DNA of 16,372 bases from DAOUMF01 sp034411955 (lineage in GTDB: Bacteria; Chloroflexota; Dehalococcoidia; SM23-28-2; RBG-16-64-32), in assembly GCA_034411955.1 (NCBI GenBank), contig DAOUMF010000188.1:1-16372 (forward strand). Reading direction: 5' to 3'. The position numbers were made by a program, and so were the translations under genes. Shown here piece after piece: positions 1-5,894 of the stretch. The notes beneath the pieces were generated by a model that saw only the letters and a program-made list of their open reading frames with translations, had not been told where the DNA came from and did no database searches. How positions within the stretch are numbered: position 1 is the stretch's first letter; each line of letters opens with the position of its first letter.

Positions 1-238
1 CATCGGCGACCCCAGCCATGCCACCGGCAAGTGGTACGTGGTGGAGCCCGGGGCCAGCGGCGCTGTGGGCGCCGGCGCCGACGGCCTCATGATCGAGGTC
101 CACCCCGACCCGGACCACGCCCTCTCCGACGGCGCCCAGTCCCTAACGCCGGCCAACTTCGGCAAGCTGATGGAGCGCGTCCGCGCCATCTCCCTCGCCG
201 CCGGAAAGCCCCTCCACCCACCCCTGAGCCGCAAGTAG
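1..238 (+). CDS. aroF: 3-deoxy-7-phosphoheptulonate (DAHP) synthase, C-terminal fragment
   Basis: Only the last 78 codons are present; the gene enters from the left edge in frame 2 and stops at TAG 236-238. The visible part carries the hallmarks of the C-terminal half of the type I-beta/KDO8PS-like DAHP synthases: IGDPSHATGK near the start, then GADGLMIEVHPDPDHALSDGAQSL, matching the family's metal- and phosphate-binding end of the TIM barrel. The family condenses phosphoenolpyruvate with erythrose-4-phosphate, the first step of the shikimate pathway. The tail ends shortly after the last barrel helix, so no C-terminal regulatory or chorismate mutase domain is fused here; an N-terminal ACT/ferredoxin-like domain cannot be judged. 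It converges on the ammonia-lyase gene with a 57-nt gap that has no U-tract terminator. Confidence 0.9.
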   Translation, partial: IGDPSHATGKWYVVEPGASGAVGAGADGLMIEVHPDPDHALSDGAQSLTPANFGKLMERVRAISLAAGKPLHPPLSRK

Positions 239-295
239 GCTCCTAGACGGCTCGAACCCGGACCTAGCCGATGCCGCTACGCCCCGCGGCGGCTG

Positions 296-1255
296 CTAGA
301 CGGGCTTCCCGCTCCAGCGCCGGGCCAGCACTTCCGGATCGAGGTTGCCACCGGACAGGACTGCCACTGCTGCCCCGCCCCCGAATCGACGCGATAGCAG
401 CGCCGCCACGGTCATGGCGCCCGTCGGTTCCACCACCAGCTTCGTTCGCGTGATGATGAAGTGCACCGCTGCCAGTATCTCCTCGTCGTCCACAGACACA
501 ATGTCGTCCACGAGTTTGGAGATGATAGACCATGCCTTCTCGCCTACGCTGATCCTGGCCCCGTCCGCCACTGTCTGGACGGGAGGCAGGCTGACCCGCC
601 TTCCAGCCTCTCGGGAGGCTTTGGCCGCTGCGCACGCGTCCGGCTCTACGCCGATGATGCGGACCTCCGGGCGCAGGGCCCGCAACGCGATGGCGCTGCC
701 CGAGATCAGTCCCCCGCCGCCGATGGGGAAGAGCACCATCTCGACGTCTTCTGGCGCGTCCTCTGCGATCTCTAGTCCTAGAGTCCCCTGCCCCGTGATC
801 ACCGACCAGTCGTCGAAGGGATGGACAAGATATCGGCCCTCTTTGACGTACCGTTCGACGCGTTCCGCCCGATTCGCGATTGTGACGCCGTCCTGAACGA
901 CGGTGGCACCGTAGGCGGTTGTGGCGGCCACTTTCAGCCGGTTGGCATCCTGCGGCATCACGATCACAGCATCTACTCCGAAGTGCCTCGCCGCCAGAGC
1001 CACGGCCTGAGCGTGGTTCCCGCTGGAGTGCGCCACAACACCGGCCTTGCGGGCGTCTGCGCCAATCGCCTGCAGCGCAGTCGTGGCGCCACGGATCTTG
1101 AAAGAGCCGCCCTTCTGCAGGCACTCCGCCTTCAGGAACACGCGTCGGCCCGCCGCCTCGTCCAGCAACCGGGAGGTGACTAAGGGGGTCCGGTGGATGA
1201 GGGGGCGCAGCCTCTCGGCCGCCGCTCGAATCTGGGGAAGATCAGACCGGTCCAC
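296..1255 (-). CDS. PLP-dependent threonine/serine ammonia-lyase (catabolic threonine dehydratase or serine racemase-like)
   Basis: The 319-residue protein is a fold-type II PLP enzyme. Visible landmarks are the Schiff-base lysine in GGSFKIRGA (K53), the substrate loop SSGNHAQ (78-84), the PLP-phosphate tetraglycine loop PIGGGGL (178-183), EPTGA (276-280) and the C-terminal SGGN (S301) that contacts the pyridine nitrogen. The family deaminates threonine to 2-oxobutyrate or serine to pyruvate. There is no C-terminal ACT regulatory domain, so this resembles the short catabolic/serine racemase branch rather than biosynthetic IlvA, and substrate cannot be settled from sequence. The start is GTG at 1253-1255. 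It has no Shine-Dalgarno, but an extended -10 element (TGC-TAGACT) ends 7 nt before it, which suggests a leaderless message. It is transcribed away from the SDR gene at 1410. Confidence 0.9.
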   Translation of the reverse strand: MDRSDLPQIRAAAERLRPLIHRTPLVTSRLLDEAAGRRVFLKAECLQKGGSFKIRGATTALQAIGADARKAGVVAHSSGNHAQAVALAARHFGVDAVIVMPQDANRLKVAATTAYGATVVQDGVTIANRAERVERYVKEGRYLVHPFDDWSVITGQGTLGLEIAEDAPEDVEMVLFPIGGGGLISGSAIALRALRPEVRIIGVEPDACAAAKASREAGRRVSLPPVQTVADGARISVGEKAWSIISKLVDDIVSVDDEEILAAVHFIITRTKLVVEPTGAMTVAALLSRRFGGGAAVAVLSGGNLDPEVLARRWSGKPV

Positions 1256-1262
1256 GGCGACC

Positions 1263-1271
1263 AGTCTAGCA
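1263..1271 (-). promoter_or_regulatory. Extended -10 element of a probable leaderless promoter for the ammonia-lyase gene
   Basis: On the minus strand TGC-TAGACT ends at 1263, exactly 7 nt before the GTG start, which places the expected transcription start at or next to the start codon. No good -35 is seen. The same 11-nt block (plus-strand AGTCTAGCACG) recurs with the same 7-nt spacing before otsB. Confidence 0.45.
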
Positions 1272-1325
1272 CGTCGGACGCCAGAGGGTCGGCGCGGGCC
1301 GAAGCATCATACAGTCACGGGAGAG

Positions 1326-1355
1326 TCGATACACGGTGTGGTCGTAAGCTATGAT
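1326..1355 (+). promoter_or_regulatory. Possible sigma-70-type promoter for the SDR gene at 1410
   Basis: TCGATA (1326-1331) and TATGAT (1350-1355) are separated by 18 nt. The -10 is good and the -35 is weak (4 of 6 to consensus). It would give a leader of about 48 nt containing the hairpin at 1362-1378 and the Shine-Dalgarno. Confidence 0.4.
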
Positions 1356-1361
1356 CAGCAC

Positions 1362-1378
1362 GGCGGGGTGAACCCGCC
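1362..1378 (+). promoter_or_regulatory. Inverted repeat in the leader of the SDR gene
   Basis: GGCGGG-gtgaa-CCCGCC is a perfect 6-bp inverted repeat with a 5-nt spacer. It lies just downstream of the putative -10 and upstream of the ribosome site, in a position suited to an operator or a leader hairpin. No U-tract follows, so it is not an intrinsic terminator. Confidence 0.4.
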
Positions 1379-1409
1379 CGGTCATAGGACGTTCCAGGAG
1401 GGATCGACG

Positions 1410-2210
1410 ATGGACGAGTCACCCATGTTCTCTCTGGCTGGCAAGGTGGCGGTCGTGACGGGGGGAGCCTCTGGCATCGGTGAGGCTACGGCGCGCCGTT
1501 TCGCTCGGGCAGGGGCCAGGGTCGTGATCGGCGACATCAGCGACGCGAGCTCGGTCGCGAACGAGATCGGGGGTCTTGCCGTCCGGGCCGATGTCTCCCG
1601 CGAAGGGGACGTCGAGAACCTGCTTGAGTCCGCGGTGAGGGAGTTCGGCCGACTCGACGTGCTCGTGAACAACGCCGGGTTGGGAGCAGGCAGCTTCCTG
1701 GCCACTCTGACCGAGCAGGACTTGGACGCTAACCTTAACGTGAATCTCAAAGGCGTCGTCTGGGGCATCAAGCACGCCGTGCCGCGCATCGCGAACGGCG
1801 GCTCGATCATGAGCACAGCATCTCTGGCGGGGGTGATCGGGACCCCCAGCTACGGCGCCTACGTTGCCTCCAAGGCGGCCATCATCGGGATCACGAAGAC
1901 GGCAGCGCTTGAGCTCGCGCCCCGCGGCATCCGCGTGAACTGCGTCTGCCCGTCGACTATCGACACGCCGATGTCACACGGCCAAGAGGAAGGGGTAGAG
2001 TACCGCCTTGCGGGCGTCATCCACCCCCTCGGCCGGATGGGTCGCCCAGAGGAGGTCGCGGCGCTTTTCCACTTCCTGGCCAGTGACGAGAGCGCCTTCA
2101 TCACCGGCCAGGCGATCGCCATCGACGGCGGCATGTCCGCGGGCCCGAGCCTGGGGGTCATCGCTCCCCTGTACCAGATGGTGGCCGGCGAGGAACTTCC
2201 GACTGACTGA
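1410..2210 (+). CDS. SDR-family NAD(P)-dependent oxidoreductase
   Basis: The reading frame is open far upstream, but the real start is ATG 1410: AGGAGGG (1396-1402) sits 7 nt before it, and the SDR fold begins at residue 10. The 266-residue product is a classical short-chain dehydrogenase. It has cofactor loop TGGASGIG (17-24), an acidic residue after beta-2 (GDI, D42) that favours NAD(H), NNAG (87-90), and catalytic Ser138, Tyr151 and Lys155 (YVASK), with the usual 13-residue Ser-Tyr distance. The C-terminal ITGQAIAIDGG motif is the normal SDR ending, followed by about 25 extra residues. The family oxidises or reduces alcohols, ketones, sugars and steroids; this substrate is unknown. It may belong with the dehydrogenase and hydrolase downstream, although a separate promoter lies between them. 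Confidence 0.93.
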   Translation: MDESPMFSLAGKVAVVTGGASGIGEATARRFARAGARVVIGDISDASSVANEIGGLAVRADVSREGDVENLLESAVREFGRLDVLVNNAGLGAGSFLATLTEQDLDANLNVNLKGVVWGIKHAVPRIANGGSIMSTASLAGVIGTPSYGAYVASKAAIIGITKTAALELAPRGIRVNCVCPSTIDTPMSHGQEEGVEYRLAGVIHPLGRMGRPEEVAALFHFLASDESAFITGQAIAIDGGMSAGPSLGVIAPLYQMVAGEELPTD

Positions 2211-2247
2211 GGGAAGTCTGGCGTGGCCCCGACGGTGGCCGCCTCCC

Positions 2248-2266
2248 CCTGCCGTTGACCGGCAGG
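2248..2266 (+). promoter_or_regulatory. Palindromic operator candidate overlapping a -35 box
   Basis: CCTGCCG-ttgac-CGGCAGG is a perfect 7-bp inverted repeat whose 5-nt centre is the first five bases of the -35 box TTGACC (2255-2260). A repressor bound here would block RNA polymerase. It has no U-tract and is less likely to be a terminator of the preceding SDR gene. Confidence 0.5.
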
Positions 2267-2283
2267 AAGGCAGGCGCTATTCT
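2255..2283 (+). promoter_or_regulatory. Sigma-70-type promoter of the dehydrogenase/hydrolase unit
   Basis: TTGACC (2255-2260), a 17-nt spacer and TATTCT (2278-2283). It lies in the 150-nt gap after the SDR gene and would start transcription near 2290, about 70 nt before the GTG start at 2361. Confidence 0.6.
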
Positions 2284-2360
2284 CGCTTCAGTCATCTGGC
2301 GGATGCAGGCGCTTTTCGGCTGAGCGAACTGGCGTCCAGCAGGATAGGCGAGCCCAACCC

Positions 2361-3587
2361 GTGAAAGCTCTATATGTAGAACCGACGGCCCCACGGCTCC
2401 TGGCCACTCGGGTGCTGGCGCGGCTGTCCAAGAGGGCCTATTTCAGCCCCGCGGCGCCTCTTCGGGTGGGGGATATCGCATCGGTGCCGCTGCCTGGACC
2501 TCGCTATGTCCGCGTCCGCAATCGCCTGGGGGGCATCTGCGGCTCCGACCTTCACTTCATCCAGGCCGAAGGCGATCTGAGGATCGCCCCAGCAGCCCTA
2601 CCGGGAATCAGACGCATGTATCTGGGTCACGAGCTGGTGGGCGATGTGGTGGAGGTAGGGGCTGAGGTTAAGGACTACAAGGTTGGCGACCGAGTGGCGA
2701 ACAGTCGGTTGCCGGGTAGCTGCCTCGGCCTGGGCAGGGAGCCGCCCTGCAGGTACTGCGCGGTCGGCAACTACGCCCTCTGCGACGAGGCCAGGCAGCA
2801 GGATCCCCTGGCAGTGGGAGGCGGCTACGCCGAGGAGTGGGTGACCCACGAGGGTAGGCTGTTTCCCGTGGGCGATGATGTGAGTGACGAGCAAGCCGTC
2901 CTTCTGGAGCCAGCGGCTGTCGGTCTGCGAGCGGCGCTGCGGCGGCGCGCCCAGCCTGACGATCGTGTGATGGTTCTCGGCTGCGGCACCATCGGGCTTA
3001 TGGCCCTTCAATCCATACGCGCCGTCCAGCCGCGCTGCGAGATCACCGCCCTGGCCCAGTTCGACTATCAGGCGGACATGGCCAGGAGACTGGGAGCGAG
3101 CAACATCATCATGCTGAGCGCCGATGCCTATGCCGAAGTGGCCCGTATCACTGGCGGCGAGTTGCATCGGGGCGCCTTCGGCAATCGCATGATCATGGGT
3201 GGCTTCGACATCGTCTACGACTGCGTGGGCAAGGCGTCAACTCTGCGCGACGGCCTTCGCTGGACGCGGGCTGGGGGAACAGTGGTGCTGGTTGGCGTGG
3301 AACTGGCGCCCATGCACGTCGACCTGACGCCCGTCTGGTACTGGGAGGTCGACCTCGTCGGCGTTCTCGGCCACGGCAGCGAGGAGTGGCAGGGAGAGCG
3401 GGTCTCCACCTATGACTTGGTCGTTCGCCTGCTCAGAGAGGGGAAGCTCAACCTCGACGGCTTCGTGACCCATCGCTTTCCCCTGTCCCAGTATCGCCGC
3501 GCGTTCACGACAGCCATGAATCAGGCCCGTAGCCATGCCATCAAGGTGGTCTTCGACTACCAGGGCGGCGCGGCGAAAGCGAGGTAG
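2361..3587 (+). CDS. Zinc-dependent medium-chain alcohol/polyol dehydrogenase (Tdh/sorbitol dehydrogenase-like)
   Basis: The 408-residue protein is an MDR-superfamily dehydrogenase. Catalytic-zinc ligands are visible as C60 (GICGSD) and H90-E91 (GHE), with LEP (E183) further on. The Rossmann loop is GCGTIG (208-213). A structural-zinc lobe is present as C121, C130, C133 and C141, with nine residues from the first to the second cysteine instead of the usual three, because of a GLGREPP insertion. The residue after beta-2 (TALAQF) is not clearly acidic, so cofactor preference is uncertain. The start is GTG 2361 with only a weak purine-rich stretch upstream. The next gene begins 5 nt after its stop, so the two are almost certainly co-transcribed. 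The family oxidises alcohols, polyols, threonine or sugars with NAD(P); the substrate is unknown. Confidence 0.92.
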   Translation: MKALYVEPTAPRLLATRVLARLSKRAYFSPAAPLRVGDIASVPLPGPRYVRVRNRLGGICGSDLHFIQAEGDLRIAPAALPGIRRMYLGHELVGDVVEVGAEVKDYKVGDRVANSRLPGSCLGLGREPPCRYCAVGNYALCDEARQQDPLAVGGGYAEEWVTHEGRLFPVGDDVSDEQAVLLEPAAVGLRAALRRRAQPDDRVMVLGCGTIGLMALQSIRAVQPRCEITALAQFDYQADMARRLGASNIIMLSADAYAEVARITGGELHRGAFGNRMIMGGFDIVYDCVGKASTLRDGLRWTRAGGTVVLVGVELAPMHVDLTPVWYWEVDLVGVLGHGSEEWQGERVSTYDLVVRLLREGKLNLDGFVTHRFPLSQYRRAFTTAMNQARSHAIKVVFDYQGGAAKAR

Positions 3588-3592
3588 ACTCC

Positions 3593-4780
3593 ATGTCCAA
3601 GCTCATGGCCGGAGCGGCGAAGGGGATCATCACGCCGGAGGAGAACCTCCGGCTGGGGGGATATCGAGACGGATTGCCGTTCACACCCTGGGGCACCCGG
3701 GTTGCCACCGGCGTGCACGACGATATCTTCGCCCGTTGCCTGGCCCTGGGCGACGGCGAGAAGACCCTGGCCTTTGTGGTCCTGGACCTGCTCGGCCTGT
3801 ATCAGGTTGACATCGAGGCGATCCGACAGCGGCTGCACCAGAAGGCGGGTGGCGAAGCGGTGATGGTCGCCGTCGGCACCGCCCACAACCATTCCGCCCC
3901 CGACGTCACCGGCTACTACGGGGGCGTTCCCAGGCGCTACAAGAGGTTCATCCACGAGCGCGCCTCGGACGCTGTGAAGGAAGCGGTGGAAAACATGGTG
4001 CCGGCCCGTATCGGCTTCGTCACGACGCGGGTGGAAGGCATCCTTAGAAACAACCGCGATCCCGAGGCAGGCCCGCTGGACGAAGAGGCGGTGGTGATGC
4101 TTGTGGAGAGAGAGGATGGCGGTACCCTGGCCGTGCTGGTCAACTTCCCCTGCCACGTCGATGTCCTTGGCAAACGCAATACTCTCGTCACCGCTGACTT
4201 CCCGGCCTACCTCTGCCGCGATCTGGAGCGAGAAAGGGGCGGGACGGCCATATACTTCAACGCCGCTCAGGGGGACATCTACCCCCGCCAGACCATCGAA
4301 GACCCTGATGACGAAAAGGGGCTGCGCACCTTCGAACAGGCAGAGGTGGTTGGCTCCGCGATCGCGAAAGCCACCCTGGAAGCCTTGGCGGGGACTACAC
4401 TGGCCTCGGATGTGACCATCGACGTGCGGGTTACCTACCCGGACGTGTCGGTGGACAACCGCATGCTGAAGATTGCGCGACTCTTGCGCATGATCCCTCG
4501 CAAGCTCTACAACGGCCGTGCTCGCTCGGAGACCTGGGCGGTCAACATCAACGACGCCCAGATAGTGACCCTGCCCGGCCAGTTCTTCTGCAGGCTGGGG
4601 CTGGAGCTGAAGGAGCAGATGAAGGGGACGCACAAGTTTCTCTTCGGCCTGACCTGCGACGACCTGGTGTACGTGTTGCCGCCGGACGAGTGGGACCCCA
4701 AGCGAGAGGGGGAGGAAGAGGCGCTCTCCCTTGGCATCAACACCTGGCCGACGATCAGGGAGCAGTTGCCACCGCTGTAG
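3593..4780 (+). CDS. Neutral/alkaline ceramidase-like metallohydrolase (N-terminal ceramidase domain family)
   Basis: The 395 residues match the catalytic domain of the neutral ceramidase family without the C-terminal immunoglobulin-like domain of true ceramidases. The N-terminus AGAAKGIITP is typical. GTAHNHSAPD (H98, H100) and NFPCH (H188) match the zinc-ligand segments, and YFNAAQGDIYP (221-231) is the counterpart of the active-site NxGDVSPN. In true ceramidases the serine of GDVSP is the catalytic residue; here it is Tyr230, so classical amide hydrolysis of ceramide is doubtful. No signal peptide is visible, whereas known bacterial ceramidases are secreted. ATG 3593 follows GAGG (3581-3584) that overlaps the end of the dehydrogenase gene. 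The arrangement suggests that hydrolase and dehydrogenase act on one substrate. Family assignment is firm; function is not known. Confidence 0.85.
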   Translation: MSKLMAGAAKGIITPEENLRLGGYRDGLPFTPWGTRVATGVHDDIFARCLALGDGEKTLAFVVLDLLGLYQVDIEAIRQRLHQKAGGEAVMVAVGTAHNHSAPDVTGYYGGVPRRYKRFIHERASDAVKEAVENMVPARIGFVTTRVEGILRNNRDPEAGPLDEEAVVMLVEREDGGTLAVLVNFPCHVDVLGKRNTLVTADFPAYLCRDLERERGGTAIYFNAAQGDIYPRQTIEDPDDEKGLRTFEQAEVVGSAIAKATLEALAGTTLASDVTIDVRVTYPDVSVDNRMLKIARLLRMIPRKLYNGRARSETWAVNINDAQIVTLPGQFFCRLGLELKEQMKGTHKFLFGLTCDDLVYVLPPDEWDPKREGEEEALSLGINTWPTIREQLPPL

Positions 4781-4784
4781 CAGT

Positions 4785-4802
4785 GGCCGCTCTCCAGCGG
4801 TC
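4785..4802. terminator. Stem-loop between convergent genes, possible bidirectional terminator
   Basis: GGCCGCT-ctcc-AGCGGTC forms a 7-bp stem (one G-U pair) with a 4-nt loop in the 39-nt gap between the stop codons of the ceramidase-like gene and the convergent SDR gene. No T-tract follows on either strand, so intrinsic termination would be weak. Confidence 0.3.
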
Positions 4803-4819
4803 GATGCGTCGCCCCAGCC

Positions 4820-5650
4820 CTAGTGCATCACTATTCCGCCGCAGACGTTGATGGATTGGCCGGTTATGTAGTCCGACTGGCTGGAGGCCAGGAAGGCCAC
4901 CAGATTCGCTACGTCCTCGACCGTCTCCAGCCTGCCCAGCGGGATCTCCGCGACGGACTCCTGGACCACCTGCTCGTAGGGAACCCCGCGGAAGGTCGAC
5001 GCCAGTCGCCAGCCCCAGCGCTGAAGATCAGTGTCGACGATTCCCGGGCAGACGGCGTTGACCTGAATGCCGCTGGCGGCCAGCTCGATGGCTAGGACCT
5101 GGGTGAAGGCCACAATGGCTGCCTTGGCCGCACAGTACGCCCCCAGGGCGGGAGTGGGCTTCTTGGCAGAGATGGAGGAGATATTGATGATCTTCCCCCC
5201 TTCCCTGCGGGCGGTCATCGTCCGCGCCACCCGCTGGGAGCAGAGGAAGGCGCCGGTGGCGTTGATGGCCAGGGTCTTGTTCCAGGCTGCCTCCTCCATC
5301 GCGAGCAGGGGGGCCGGGCCTGGGGCGCCGCCGGCGTTGTTCACCAGGATGTCGATGTGGCCGAAGGCGTCCAGGGTCTGGGTTACCATCTCGTCCACCA
5401 GCTTGCTGTCGGTCACGTCCACCCGCAACGGCAGCGCGCGCACCCCCAGGGCGCTCACCTCCTCGGCAGTGCTCTTCAGGCGCTCCCACGTGCCCAGACC
5501 GTAGCCGGGGAACTGCTCGAACTCGCCGCAGATGTCAGCCACCGCCACGTTGGCCCCGTCCCGGGCCAGCTTGAGGGCTATCGCCCGACCGATGCCGAGC
5601 TCGCGACCGGCCCCGGTGACGATAGCTACCTTTCCCTTCAGGTCGTACAT
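4820..5650 (-). CDS. SDR-family NAD(P)-dependent oxidoreductase with an extended cofactor-side loop
   Basis: This 276-residue short-chain dehydrogenase has TGAGRELGIG (12-21), an acidic residue after beta-2 (D39) that suggests NAD(H), NNAG (104-107), catalytic Ser159 in NISS, Tyr172 and Lys176 (YCAAK), and the ending YITGQSINVCGG. About 18 residues rich in Gly and aromatics (42-60) are inserted after beta-2, and the cofactor loop is longer than usual (TGAGRELGIG rather than TGxxxGIG). ATG 5650 is preceded by GGAGG (plus 5658-5662) with 7-nt spacing and by a strong promoter with a palindrome. It converges on the ceramidase-like gene. It is not a close copy of the SDR at 1410. Substrate is unknown; a shared catabolic role with the neighbouring dehydrogenases is inference. 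Confidence 0.93.
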   Translation of the reverse strand: MYDLKGKVAIVTGAGRELGIGRAIALKLARDGANVAVADICGEFEQFPGYGLGTWERLKSTAEEVSALGVRALPLRVDVTDSKLVDEMVTQTLDAFGHIDILVNNAGGAPGPAPLLAMEEAAWNKTLAINATGAFLCSQRVARTMTARREGGKIINISSISAKKPTPALGAYCAAKAAIVAFTQVLAIELAASGIQVNAVCPGIVDTDLQRWGWRLASTFRGVPYEQVVQESVAEIPLGRLETVEDVANLVAFLASSQSDYITGQSINVCGGIVMH

Positions 5651-5694
5651 CCTCGCACCTCCGCTGAGTCCAAGAGAACGCTGGTGTAGCAGCG

Positions 5695-5723
5695 ACTATA
5701 GGAAGGGACCGGCCGCCGGTCAA
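5695..5723 (-). promoter_or_regulatory. Sigma-70-type promoter of the minus-strand SDR gene
   Basis: Read on the minus strand: TTGACC (plus 5718-5723), a 17-nt spacer and TATAGT (plus 5695-5700). Transcription would start near 5688, about 38 nt before the ATG. Confidence 0.65.
5707..5721. promoter_or_regulatory. Perfect palindrome overlapping the -35 box of the SDR promoter
   Basis: GACCGGC-c-GCCGGTC has two 7-bp arms around one central base. It overlaps the -35 and most of the spacer. The palindrome at 2248-2266 also sits on a TTGACCGGC sequence, so the two promoters share both -35 and operator-like context. Confidence 0.5.
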
Positions 5724-5813
5724 GCGCTTGGGTTGATGTCCCTGTAGAGGCAATAGCCAGGGTTTCGCATTTTGACCTCATGACCCCGAAGTGGGTGCCT
5801 TCGCGGACGCTGG

Positions 5814-5850
5814 TTGGCATGAACAGTGCCGCCTGCCATAATGTTAGACT
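5814..5850 (+). promoter_or_regulatory. Promoter region of the amidotransferase/CysS-tail fusion gene
   Basis: TTGGCA (5814-5819), 17 nt, and CATAAT (5837-5842), the latter preceded by TGC as an extended -10. A second extended -10, TGT-TAGACT, overlaps at 5842-5850. Either would start transcription between about 5849 and 5857, upstream of the Shine-Dalgarno at 5885-5889. This argues against an ATG start at 5826, which would lie inside the promoter. Confidence 0.55.
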
Positions 5851-5894
5851 CCGCAGTGACAAGGGGTCCTTATACTGGTCTCGTGGAGGACGCC

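Noticed and set aside
264..1124. 286-codon minus-strand frame overlapping the ammonia-lyase gene in another frame
   Set aside because: Arg/Gly-rich translation without family features, whereas the overlapping 296-1255 frame is a clear PLP enzyme.
1047..1409. Upstream extension of the SDR reading frame by 121 codons
   Set aside because: It would run through the oppositely oriented ammonia-lyase start and promoter region; ATG 1410 has a near-perfect Shine-Dalgarno and fits the SDR fold start.
3557..4633. Long open frame (358 codons) on the minus strand opposite the ceramidase-like gene
   Set aside because: It is the antisense shadow of a conserved gene with a good start and ribosome site; the translation is low-complexity and unrecognisable.
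5826..5894. ATG 5826 as the start of the fusion gene
   Set aside because: It lies within the -35/-10 promoter; GTG 5895 has GGAGG at 5-nt spacing and the conserved domain begins right after it.
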